Below, in pieces: positions 17,949 to 26,103 of a DNA stretch of 64,000 bases (positions are counted from its first letter, which is position 1; every line of letters begins with the position of its first letter). The notes below the pieces were generated by a model that ran no database searches, was not told the origin of the DNA, and was given only the letters and a program-made list of their open reading frames with translations. The stretch comes from an uncultured Acidimicrobiales bacterium (GTDB lineage Bacteria > Actinomycetota > Acidimicrobiia > Acidimicrobiales > SZUA-35): positions 83,948 through 147,947 of the forward strand of contig CALAJQ010000003.1 in assembly GCA_937922785.1 (NCBI GenBank), in the 5' to 3' direction. The position numbers were made by a program, and so were the translations under genes.

Positions 17949-17998
17949 GGTATACCCACAGTGTTGTTTGGTATACCGATTCCGGGACAACGTATACC
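17949..17998. promoter_or_regulatory. Three GGTATACC-type operators 21 bp apart
   Basis: GGTATACC occurs at 17949-17956 and 17970-17977, with CGTATACC at 17991-17998; successive starts are exactly 21 bp apart, two DNA turns. They lie 39-88 bases upstream of the binding-protein ATG on the minus strand. Palindromes around GTATAC are typical of FadR/GntR proteins, and a FadR-type gene (11627-12310) borders the operon. Binding is inferred. Confidence 0.7.
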
Positions 17999-18137
17999 GA
18001 TCATGTGTCGCCTGTCACGCCTATCGCGAAAAAAGTCTCCTGCAGGCGCGTCAAAGACGCACCACCAGGGCACTTCCCACAGCGCGTGACTATGGCCTGA
18101 CCTGCAGTTACGAGACCTGAACCAAAAGTTGGACGAG

Positions 18138-18992
18138 CTAATCGATCAGCGCGTCTGATCTAACCCTTTGCTCCTCAGCTTCGATGTGTTCGGGCAGAAC
18201 ACGGCCGAACAGTTGCTTGGTTCGAACCAGTCGACCTATCACACCAGGCTGTTCGGTGTAGGCAAAGATTGCAGCATGGCGCGGTTTGGAATTGGCCGGT
18301 ACCCGAGTGACGCGGTGTAAGGAATAGCGACCCCGAAAGATCTGGAGATCGCCCGGAGTCAGATCGAGTGTGCGAACCCCGCGTTCGCCGCCTTCAAGCA
18401 CTTCTTGGATTCGGTCAAAACCCTCATCTGAGGCCGACCTGATAGCCGGCACATACTGAAATAGTCCACCTTCATCCGCTTCGTCCACCAACACCGTGAC
18501 GGCAAACTCATTTGTGTCGAAGTGCCAAGTGAACTGCTGGCCAGGATCCAGAATATTTGCGGTCAAACCAGCCAGCGGATCGGCATAACAATGAAGCTCA
18601 GCTATCTCGAGGCAGTCCGCAAGAAACTGAGCCAATTCCGGAGACCGGAACAACAGATCAGTGGCGCAACCGGCCTCCCACGCGTCGCCAGGCAAGAATC
18701 CGCTTGATCGCTCGATGAAGGTGTTCATCGGATGCCGGTCGGGGTAGTCGGGGTTGTGATCAACGTGAAAGTACGGGTTGATTGTTTGCTTGGAGAAGTG
18801 TGTGGTGTGTTTGCGCTCGATGATTTCTTGGTTCAAAACGGCGACCGCGTCGGACTTGACTAGGTCAGCAATCACCGCACACCCTTCGGCTCTAAGCTCC
18901 GACCGTGCGGCTTCGACGGCTGCGACGTAGCCATGACTACCTGGCCGATCAATCGGGTAGCGCTGAAGATCAACTAGATCTCCAATATCCAT
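18138..18992 (-). CDS. Fe(II)/2-oxoglutarate-dependent dioxygenase (PhyH/ArpA-like)
   Basis: A 284-residue double-stranded beta-helix oxygenase. The metal triad is read as H-x-D in WHFDTNEFAVTVLV (about 175-188) and the distal His in RGRYSLHRVTRV (about 235-246), with the following Arg residues as candidates for binding 2-oxoglutarate. Because the first motif is HxD and not HxG/A, hydroxylation or oxidative demethylation fits better than halogenation. The ribosome site GGGAGAAG precedes the ATG. It lies 5 bases after the hydroxyacid dehydrogenase gene and before the ABC importer, so it may act on the imported compound. Substrate unknown. Confidence 0.75.
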   Translation of the reverse strand: MDIGDLVDLQRYPIDRPGSHGYVAAVEAARSELRAEGCAVIADLVKSDAVAVLNQEIIERKHTTHFSKQTINPYFHVDHNPDYPDRHPMNTFIERSSGFLPGDAWEAGCATDLLFRSPELAQFLADCLEIAELHCYADPLAGLTANILDPGQQFTWHFDTNEFAVTVLVDEADEGGLFQYVPAIRSASDEGFDRIQEVLEGGERGVRTLDLTPGDLQIFRGRYSLHRVTRVPANSKPRHAAIFAYTEQPGVIGRLVRTKQLFGRVLPEHIEAEEQRVRSDALID

Positions 18993-18997
18993 CGTTT

Positions 18998-19912
18998 CTA
19001 CTTCTCCCAGTGTGGAGTCCAGTCGCCGTCAAGGCGGAAGGACAGGTCAGCGTCATCTTCGATTCGTTTCGCCACGTGAAGCTCGCCTTGGTCAGCGCCA
19101 TAACGCTCGGCGGCAACTTTGAACGCTCCCTGGGCCGCGTCTGTCATCGGAAGCTCACCTCCGATTGGAGCAGCTAGCTCTTGAATTAGGCCAAGATCCT
19201 TAAGACAAAGATCAAGGCTGAACGAAGGGTCGTAGTGCCCAGCGAAAATAGACGGGGCATCGTGACGGGCGACAAAGGAGTCGCCAACGGAGTCCTTGAT
19301 TGCGTCCCAGAGCACATCGAGCTCGACGCCGTGTTGCATGCCAACCGCAAATCCTTCACCGATTGCCGCTGCGGCCACGAACCAAAGTTGATTAGTCACC
19401 AGCTTCACTACATTGCCATTGCCCAAAGGCCCACACGCTATTACTCGACCCAGGTGCGACAGAATTGGGGTGGCTCGAGCAATATCGGAGTCACTGCCCC
19501 CAATGAACAAAGTGAGCTTGCCGGTTCTGGCCCCGTCGACTGCACCGGTCAACGGTGAATCGGCGACAGCAACTCCCTCGGGAGCTTCCGCAGCCAATTC
19601 GGCAACCAGTTCCTTTCGGTTTGTGGTCAGGTCGACCCAAAGCGAGCCTGGAGCCATCGCAGCCAATGCGCCACCAGTTCTCATAACTGAGACCACGTGA
19701 TCAGGCCGGGGCAAAGAAGTTAGGAGGACATCACACCCAACAGCAGCGTCAGTGGCAGATGCTGCCGCCTCGACACCAGCCTCGACGCACTCACTTAGAG
19801 CGGCCTCGTTGAGATCAAATCCCCGGACCTTATATCCGGCGCCGACCAGGCGCTTAGCCATAGGGCCACCCATGTTTCCGAGGCCGATGAAGCCAATTTT
19901 CTCTAGACTCAC
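18998..19912 (-). CDS. Beta-hydroxyacid dehydrogenase (3-hydroxyisobutyrate / tartronate semialdehyde reductase family)
   Basis: NAD(P)-dependent oxidoreductase of 304 residues from a GTG start. The nucleotide-binding motif GFIGLGNMGGPMAKRL (about 7-22), the substrate motif DSPLTGAVDGARTGKLT (about 117-133) and the catalytic Lys region GNGNVVKLVTNQ (about 165-176) are all present. It is cotranscribed with the dioxygenase, suggesting a short pathway for the solute carried by the neighbouring importer. A paralog lies at 48459-49367. Specificity not known. Confidence 0.88.
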   Translation of the reverse strand: MSLEKIGFIGLGNMGGPMAKRLVGAGYKVRGFDLNEAALSECVEAGVEAAASATDAAVGCDVLLTSLPRPDHVVSVMRTGGALAAMAPGSLWVDLTTNRKELVAELAAEAPEGVAVADSPLTGAVDGARTGKLTLFIGGSDSDIARATPILSHLGRVIACGPLGNGNVVKLVTNQLWFVAAAAIGEGFAVGMQHGVELDVLWDAIKDSVGDSFVARHDAPSIFAGHYDPSFSLDLCLKDLGLIQELAAPIGGELPMTDAAQGAFKVAAERYGADQGELHVAKRIEDDADLSFRLDGDWTPHWEK

Positions 19913-20038
19913 CCATTACTCCGATCGATGTCAGTGCCCTAAGCCAGCAGTAACTAGGCGTTAACTAAACTGGGTAATACGGCGCTAGTCAATACATTCT
20001 ATTCCTCTAGACAATCTCACCGAGAGTGACCTAGGTTC

Positions 20039-21946
20039 ATGCTTATGGGCGGAATCAGGCGGATATCAAAGAATTTCAGGGTCGCGTCGTTGGCGATGTT
20101 GTGTTGCGCGCTTGCTGTGGTCGGACTTCCTGCCACTGCAGATGCTGCGGATGAATTCTCGCCATCGAGTGACGTCGTGTGGGATGTTGTCAACCTGGAC
20201 CCAGGGACCCGACACACCGGTCCGTTGAGGGCACTTATTTGGGATCTCGAAGAATACGACGGCAAAATTTATGCAGCGGGCAAGTTCCTTAACGTCCTAT
20301 CCCCTGACGGAACAACCTTCGACCAGCCTTACCTCGCAGCGTTTGACCTAGCAACCGGTGTTTGGATTGACACGTTCCGGCCCGATGCCGGTGGCATTCT
20401 CTATTCGATCGCCATCTCCGATGACGGTCGGATTCTTGCCGGAGGCGAAATCCCCGGTGGGGTTGCCGCCTTTGACGCTCAGACGGGTGCCCGAGATAAC
20501 TCGTTCAACGCTGATCTGTCACTTAGTTGGGGTCCAACAGCTGTTTATGACATGGAGATCGTTGGCAGTGACGTCTTTGTAGGCGGCAACTTCTCCGCTG
20601 CTGAAGGCGTAGCACTTCGTGATCTTGCGAAGATTAGTGTGGACACTGGCGCACTTGTTTCAAGCTGGCTTCCACGAGCCGATTTGGACCAAGGAACCCC
20701 AAGAATTGGCGGGCGATTGGTATACGGCATCGCCGTCGACAGCGCCCGTGACCGGGTGTACGTTGCCGGCAAGTTCGGGGGAATCGACGGCGACACCAAC
20801 GCCGCGTACCTGGCAATCATTGACCCTCAAACAGGTCTTCTGCGAACTGACGTCCCTCAAGGCGTACCTCCGGAAACCCTTAGCCACAGGGAATCGTTCT
20901 CAATGTGGCTCCACGACGTCCAGTTTCGTGATGACAAGGTGTACCTGGGCGGCCAGGCCCACCAGACTCTTATCCTCGATGCAGCAACGCTTGCGCCGGA
21001 ACGTTCCTATTTCACCAATCGTGGTGTTGGCGACGAATTCGCCGGCGGCGACACCCAGGTGCTGTACGTGGGTGAGAACACAGTTTGGGCAGGGTGCCAC
21101 TGTTGGGGATCAGTTGGGGAATACCAGCTTGGTTCTTACATCGCTGACCCCGGTGGGATCATGACTTATGCCGAATACCGAGAGTGGGTCATTGACTTCC
21201 GAGACGTGAACCCATTTGGCCAACAAAGCGTCAAGGGCGGTTTTGGTATCGATATCACAACGGGTGACCTTCTACCGCTGACCTTCAACCTCGGCGGTCA
21301 AGCGGGTGGATGGGCTCTGGTCGAAGATTCCAACGGCCGGCTGTGGATGGGTGGCCAATTCACTCGCGATCCGGCAACGGGCCGCGCAATCAATGGCCTG
21401 ACCAGATTTTCCCCCACCGGTCAGGTGCAGCCTGGGCCCGAGGGACTGCGAACTACACGCCAAACACGAGAGCGCATTGTTCTGAACTGGCAGCCAGTGG
21501 CCGGCGCAACGGAATACGAAGTGCTTCGTGACGGATCCGTGATTGGGACCCCAAGCGGAGTCTGGTTCACAGACCTTGGCCTTGAGGCCGGAACTGAATA
21601 CTCATACACGGTTCGAGCCCTCACGCCCGCCGGGCCGACCGCCCAGAGCTCAAGCTTGACCGCTGCCACCGAAGGCGCCCCGAACGTGAGACCCGATACC
21701 CCAGAGGGGCTGCGCTCTACGCTGCAAACCAGAGAACGGATTGTGCTTAATTGGCAGCCTGTTGACGGTGCGGCAACGTATGAGATTCTACGAGACGGCA
21801 CGGTTGTGGCCTCGCCGAGTGGTGTTTGGTACGTCGATCTGGGATTGGACGCCGACACCTTCTACTCCTACAGCGTGAGAGCAGTCGCAGCTGACGGCAC
21901 GAACTCGGCGGTGTCTACACCGATTGCGGTTTCAACCCAGTCCTAG
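20039..21946 (+). CDS. Secreted beta-propeller-like protein with two fibronectin type III domains
   Basis: A 635-residue exported protein. The N-terminus has basic residues, a hydrophobic core (LAMLCCALAVVGLPA) and a probable cleavage after ADA. Residues about 60-450 form repeats such as YDGKIYAAGKF, SDVFVGGNFSAAEG, RVYVAGKFGGIDG and GRLWMGGQFT, each followed by a DPQTG-like turn, which resembles propeller folds of delta-60 type. The C-terminal 170 residues are two close copies of an FN3 domain (each starts GLRxTxQTRERIVLNWQPV). It is probably a surface or extracellular binding protein. No catalytic motif is seen and no function is assigned. Confidence 0.75.
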   Translation: MLMGGIRRISKNFRVASLAMLCCALAVVGLPATADAADEFSPSSDVVWDVVNLDPGTRHTGPLRALIWDLEEYDGKIYAAGKFLNVLSPDGTTFDQPYLAAFDLATGVWIDTFRPDAGGILYSIAISDDGRILAGGEIPGGVAAFDAQTGARDNSFNADLSLSWGPTAVYDMEIVGSDVFVGGNFSAAEGVALRDLAKISVDTGALVSSWLPRADLDQGTPRIGGRLVYGIAVDSARDRVYVAGKFGGIDGDTNAAYLAIIDPQTGLLRTDVPQGVPPETLSHRESFSMWLHDVQFRDDKVYLGGQAHQTLILDAATLAPERSYFTNRGVGDEFAGGDTQVLYVGENTVWAGCHCWGSVGEYQLGSYIADPGGIMTYAEYREWVIDFRDVNPFGQQSVKGGFGIDITTGDLLPLTFNLGGQAGGWALVEDSNGRLWMGGQFTRDPATGRAINGLTRFSPTGQVQPGPEGLRTTRQTRERIVLNWQPVAGATEYEVLRDGSVIGTPSGVWFTDLGLEAGTEYSYTVRALTPAGPTAQSSSLTAATEGAPNVRPDTPEGLRSTLQTRERIVLNWQPVDGAATYEILRDGTVVASPSGVWYVDLGLDADTFYSYSVRAVAADGTNSAVSTPIAVSTQS

Positions 21947-21988
21947 GCACTCGGGCCCGACTGGGAAGTCTTCGAGCTGGCGTCTAGG

Positions 21989-22036
21989 TTCGGTAGACCC
22001 AGTAATTCGGTAGACCCAGTAATTCGGTAGACACAG
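21989..22036. repeat. 17-bp tandem repeat, 2.8 copies
   Basis: TTCGGTAGACCCAGTAA occurs at 21989-22005 and 22006-22022, and in part (TTCGGTAGACACAG) at 22023-22036. It lies between the end of the secreted-protein gene and the small gene at 22095. The unit is not palindromic, so it looks like a replication-slippage duplication and not a terminator. Confidence 0.8.
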
Positions 22037-22094
22037 CTATGTGCGGCTGTGAGGATGTAAGTTCGCCCATTTCTAACAGCAAGGACAGCGCGTT

Positions 22095-22334
22095 ATGGTC
22101 TCAGAAGACGGATCCGAGGGGCATCCCGAAAAAGAGCTAGGCGGCCGAGATTTTATGTTGTTGATCCCATTTGATGGACCACCGATAGAGGGAAGGCGAG
22201 CCGTGGTTTCCACCGCAGCTGGCATGTTCAAGGGCATCGTGATGCGCTTTGACAGAGATGGAGTTGATCTTGCGATTGATGGCAAGGTCAAGCAATTTGA
22301 CGGACGCGACGTTCACTCAATCGCTGCGGCCTGA
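22095..22334 (+). CDS. Small acidic/basic cytosolic protein of unknown function
   Basis: A 79-residue protein with no signal peptide or membrane segment. The middle (PIEGRRAVVSTAAGMFKGIVMRF) and end (VDLAIDGKVKQFDGRDVHSI) predict a few beta strands, as in a small barrel. No family is recognised. An AAGGAC ribosome-like site lies 10 bases before the ATG. It is convergent with the HAD phosphatase gene. It could be spurious, but the coding pattern resembles its neighbours. Confidence 0.55.
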   Translation: MVSEDGSEGHPEKELGGRDFMLLIPFDGPPIEGRRAVVSTAAGMFKGIVMRFDRDGVDLAIDGKVKQFDGRDVHSIAAA

Positions 22335-22335
22335 G

Positions 22336-23127
22336 CTAGATCAGATCTAACAGTTGAGCCCAACCGCCCTCATCAGGGTGAGGCACGACAACGTCGGCTA
22401 GGGCAAGAGCTCCTTCATTGCCGCCCGAGCACCCAACCGCTACATCGGCTGCTGCAAGCATTTCGAGATCGTTGCTGCCGTCGCCGATAGCAATGACTTT
22501 GGTGGGCTTCAAATCAGCGTGTTCTACATAAGCCTCTATGCCTACCTGTTTTGATACCCCAGCTGGCTGGACCATGAGGGACCAACCAGCAAATAGGCCA
22601 TCTTTGTAAAAAATGGTCTCGGCGGCATCGGACGCCTCCAGCGCTTGAACGCCGGGTGCCAACTCATCGTGGGTCATTCCCAACATAGAGAACCCCACTA
22701 CCGAGTCTTCAGGGCCCGGCAGCCCCTTGGTGTAGTACATCCGCGTTTCTCGGATGTGCCGCGGGTTAGTTGTGGGCGATCCATCGTGACGGATCCGACC
22801 ATCGGCGGTGTAAGCACACGGAGCGATGCCCGCTGCTTGGAGAATCTCGACGACCTCTGCAACTTGGTCCTGAGTAAAACCTTGTTCGTGGAATCGTTGA
22901 CCGGTGGCCAGATCAATCCCTAGGGCGCCGTTTAACAGCACCGATGGAAAGCTGAGCTTGTTTCGATCTAGCCCGAACCGAGCACTCACCTCCCGACGAC
23001 CGGTTGCCACCAGAATTGGAATCTCTTGTCGTTTCAACTCCGCTATCGCGGCGGAGGTCTTGGGATGGACGTCCATCGATTCGCCCCACAGAGTGCCGTC
23101 CAGATCAGTAACTACGAGAGTGCTCAC
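22336..23127 (-). CDS. HAD-superfamily hydrolase, Cof type
   Basis: A 263-residue phosphatase of the Cof/IIB branch. Motif I VVTDLDGTLWGE (about 5-16) holds the nucleophile Asp, motif II is LVATGRR (about 39-45), motif III the Lys in GVSKQVGIEAY (about 200), and motif IV IGDGSNDLEMLAAADVAV (about 218-235). These enzymes dephosphorylate sugar phosphates or cofactors such as FMN and PLP; the substrate cannot be read here. GTG start. The DUF3052 gene lies directly upstream in the same direction with a 3-base gap. Confidence 0.9.
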   Translation of the reverse strand: MSTLVVTDLDGTLWGESMDVHPKTSAAIAELKRQEIPILVATGRREVSARFGLDRNKLSFPSVLLNGALGIDLATGQRFHEQGFTQDQVAEVVEILQAAGIAPCAYTADGRIRHDGSPTTNPRHIRETRMYYTKGLPGPEDSVVGFSMLGMTHDELAPGVQALEASDAAETIFYKDGLFAGWSLMVQPAGVSKQVGIEAYVEHADLKPTKVIAIGDGSNDLEMLAAADVAVGCSGGNEGALALADVVVPHPDEGGWAQLLDLI

Positions 23128-23130
23128 CTG

Positions 23131-23541
23131 CTAGATCCTAAGTTCTTTGCGAACCATTAGTTTGAGGCCGGACCAGTCGCTGTCGATCGCGCACACCTTC
23201 ACGTCGACCAACCCTTGGCCCAGCACATTGGCCCGAACACCGTCTTCTGTGAGATCGATAAAGAGTGGGCTGGACTTTTTTGGCCAACAGACCCATACCG
23301 ATCGGTCCGGAAAGGCCAAATTCCAAAGTTGGTGAACTCGCTTCTGAAGTGCAGACTCTGTTCGGCAAAAGACCAGCGCCACCTCTGGCTTGCCCCGAGC
23401 GCCAGTCCGAATCGTGACGTTTTCGGGCATCGGAACAAGCAACGTTTCGAGGTGACCGGGCCCGTCCACAACAGCAACTGTGAAGCCGGGCTTAATCCCA
23501 AGCTTCTTGGGTAGCGGTGTTCCTGAATAGCCTGCAACCAT
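23131..23541 (-). CDS. DUF3052 family protein
   Basis: A 136-residue protein beginning GYSGTPLPKKLGIKPG, the signature of DUF3052. It continues with a strand-rich body (VALVFCRTESALQKRVHQLW) and WVCWPKKSS, where family members have conserved Trp and Lys residues. The family is widespread in actinobacteria and has no established function. It is probably cotranscribed with the HAD phosphatase that follows it. Confidence 0.85.
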   Translation of the reverse strand: MVAGYSGTPLPKKLGIKPGFTVAVVDGPGHLETLLVPMPENVTIRTGARGKPEVALVFCRTESALQKRVHQLWNLAFPDRSVWVCWPKKSSPLFIDLTEDGVRANVLGQGLVDVKVCAIDSDWSGLKLMVRKELRI

Positions 23542-23663
23542 CGGTCAAGGCTGGCACAAAAAATGGCTGCCTATTAGGCCAAATGGAGATATGCCTGCGA
23601 GCAATTGCCAGCTAAGATCATCTAACTGTCCCGTTAGGGGCCATCACTTAGGGGACGTTTGAG

Positions 23664-26084
23664 GTGCTACAGAGTCAAGCTCGAGTCGTAATAATTGGCG
23701 GAGGAGTACACGGCGCTTCGCTTTTGTATCACCTAACGCTTGAAGGCTGGACAGATGTTGTCCTGATAGAAAAGGCAGAGCTGACATCAGGTTCGACCTG
23801 GCACGCGGCAGGGCAAATCACCCGGTCAGTTGGCGACTACACAACAGCTGCATTCCATCATTACGCAATCGAGCTATATGAGCGGATCGAAGAAGCTACC
23901 GGCCAGGCTGTTTCTTTGCACCAGCCTGGCGGCCTGCGAATTGCCTACAACGAACTCGAAATGGATGCGCTGCGAACGCACCTCGGTGTTGGGCGCTACA
24001 TCGGTTACCCAATTGAGCTTGTCAGCCCCAAGGAAGCAGCCGATTTCAACCCTTTCTATGACTTCTCTGATGCTCTCGGTGCCATTTGGACCGAAGGCGA
24101 GGGTCACGTAGATCCATCTGGTGTGACGATGGCTTTCGCGGCCGGAGCTCGGGCTGCTGGCGCAACCATCTCGCGGCGAAACCGAGTTGTTGAGGTGAAC
24201 AACCTGCCTAATGGCGAGTGGGAGGTCGTGACCGAGAAGGGCACCATCACTTGTGAACACGTTGTTGACGCCGCCGGTTGTTATGGCGACCAGGTCGCAG
24301 CTTTGTCCGGGTTTCGGGTTCCTCAGGCCAACGTGCTTCACCACTATCTAGTGACCGACGAGGTACCCGAACTTGTTGAGCACGGCGTCGAAATGCCGGT
24401 CATGCGAGACAACAAAGTTGCTGGCTACATCCGTCAAGAACAGACCGCCGGCCTGATCGGAATCTATGAGCACCGCGGCGCAGAAATCGTCTGGCCCGAC
24501 GGTGTCCCGTGGGAGGCCGAGAACCCGCTATTCCCTGCCGACTATGACAAGATCGCTCCCTGGCTGGAAGAGGCCTTCAATCGAATCCCAATTCTGGGTG
24601 AGGTTGGCATCAAACGTGTGGTTCACGGCGCCATAACCCACACCACTGACGCTCACATGCTGCTGGGTCCAGCGCCTGGTGTTCGCAACTACTGGCTGAA
24701 CACCGGCTCATCAATTGGTTTGGCGTGGGGGCCAGGAGCTGGTCGGGAGCTTGCCCGCTGGATGGTTCACGGCGAGACCGAGTTGAACCTGCGTCACTAT
24801 GACCCTCGCCGTTTCGGTTGGGCCAGCCAGGACTACATCGCAGCCAAGTCCACTGAGGACTATGAGTGGATGTTCCGGGTCCACCCTCCAGGTGAAGAGC
24901 GCCTAGCCCACCGCCCTGTACGGACTTCAGGCCTTTATGAAAAGCTCAAGGCCAAGCGTGCGTTCTTCGGCCAGTCCTATGGCTGGGAAAGTCCGAAGTG
25001 GTTCGTTCCCGAGGACCAGCCTTTAGAGGACGTCTACGGTTGGCGCCGCCCCGACTGGTACCGGGCCGTCGAGGCTGAGTGCAAGGCCGTTCGCGAACAG
25101 GTAGGCGTAATCGACCTTACTGCGTTCGCCAAGTACGAGATGACTGGTGCCGATGCAAACGCTGTGTTGAACAACATGACCACGGGCCGCATCCCCAAGA
25201 CTGACGGCCGTATCGCACTGAACTATTTGCTTAACGAACAAGCCCGGATTGAAACAGAGATCACAGTCACCCGCCTTGCCGAAGACAGGTACTACATCAT
25301 CTCAGGTCCGATGGGCGAGCTTCGAGACTTCGACTGGATCAACCAGCACATTCCTGAAGGCGCCGATGTCACCCTGACCGACTTGTCGACAACCAACGGT
25401 GTCATTGTTATCGCCGGTCCGAACTCTCGAGAGTTGCTAAGTCGGTGCACCGACGCCGACGTTTCGCCTGAAGAGTTCAAGTTCCTGAGTGGCCGACACA
25501 TCACAATTGCTGGCGTCGAGGTGCTGGCGCTGCGGGTTGGTTTCACCGGTTCGCTTGGTTGGGAACTCCACATGGCTATGGATGCCATGGAAGCTGTGTA
25601 CGACTCATTGTGGGCCAACAGCGAAGGGACTGGCCTTGTCGACTTTGGCGGCTACGCGCTGAACTCGATGCGCCTTGAAAAAGGCTATCTCGCTCGCCAA
25701 GAGCTGACCCATGACATCGGCCCGAAACAGGCTGGCGTCGACTTCTTCGTGAAGGCCGACAAGGGAGACTTCATCGGAAGAGACAAACTAGACGCGCCCC
25801 CCACTGGCAACCCGTGGAAGCTCGTGATGCTTGAAGTTGATGCCGCCGACGCAGACTGCCAAGGGGGCGAAGGTGTTTTCGCCACTGATGGCTCGCCGCT
25901 GGGCTTGGTGACCTCTGGTGGGTTTGGCTTCTACACACAAAAGAGTTTGGCATTTGCCTACATTTCCGAAAGCCATTCGGAACCGGGCACTGAGATGGAC
26001 GTGCTAATTCTGGGCGAACCGCAGCGGGCCACGGTCCGAGGCGAAGATGCCTATGACCCCACCAACTCCGCACTGCGGGCCTAA
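23664..26084 (+). CDS. Dimethylglycine/sarcosine dehydrogenase-like flavoprotein (FAD + GcvT domains), paralog 1
   Basis: An 806-residue enzyme with an N-terminal FAD/DAO domain (VVIIGGGVHGASLLYHL, about 9-25) and a C-terminal GcvT-like THF-binding domain (about 420-800). TSGSTWHAAG (about 46-55) contains the His that binds FAD covalently in dimethylglycine and sarcosine dehydrogenases. Such enzymes oxidise an N-methyl group, pass electrons to ETF and make methylene-THF. GTG start after an AGGGGA site. It is followed 19 bases later by paralog 2. The split of substrates among the three paralogs is unknown. Confidence 0.9.
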   Translation: MLQSQARVVIIGGGVHGASLLYHLTLEGWTDVVLIEKAELTSGSTWHAAGQITRSVGDYTTAAFHHYAIELYERIEEATGQAVSLHQPGGLRIAYNELEMDALRTHLGVGRYIGYPIELVSPKEAADFNPFYDFSDALGAIWTEGEGHVDPSGVTMAFAAGARAAGATISRRNRVVEVNNLPNGEWEVVTEKGTITCEHVVDAAGCYGDQVAALSGFRVPQANVLHHYLVTDEVPELVEHGVEMPVMRDNKVAGYIRQEQTAGLIGIYEHRGAEIVWPDGVPWEAENPLFPADYDKIAPWLEEAFNRIPILGEVGIKRVVHGAITHTTDAHMLLGPAPGVRNYWLNTGSSIGLAWGPGAGRELARWMVHGETELNLRHYDPRRFGWASQDYIAAKSTEDYEWMFRVHPPGEERLAHRPVRTSGLYEKLKAKRAFFGQSYGWESPKWFVPEDQPLEDVYGWRRPDWYRAVEAECKAVREQVGVIDLTAFAKYEMTGADANAVLNNMTTGRIPKTDGRIALNYLLNEQARIETEITVTRLAEDRYYIISGPMGELRDFDWINQHIPEGADVTLTDLSTTNGVIVIAGPNSRELLSRCTDADVSPEEFKFLSGRHITIAGVEVLALRVGFTGSLGWELHMAMDAMEAVYDSLWANSEGTGLVDFGGYALNSMRLEKGYLARQELTHDIGPKQAGVDFFVKADKGDFIGRDKLDAPPTGNPWKLVMLEVDAADADCQGGEGVFATDGSPLGLVTSGGFGFYTQKSLAFAYISESHSEPGTEMDVLILGEPQRATVRGEDAYDPTNSALRA

Positions 26085-26103
26085 GGCTGTTTAGGAGTTC
26101 ATC

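Noticed and set aside
18138..18992. 2-oxoglutarate-dependent halogenase
   Set aside because: The metal motif reads HFD, so the carboxylate ligand that halogenases lack is present.
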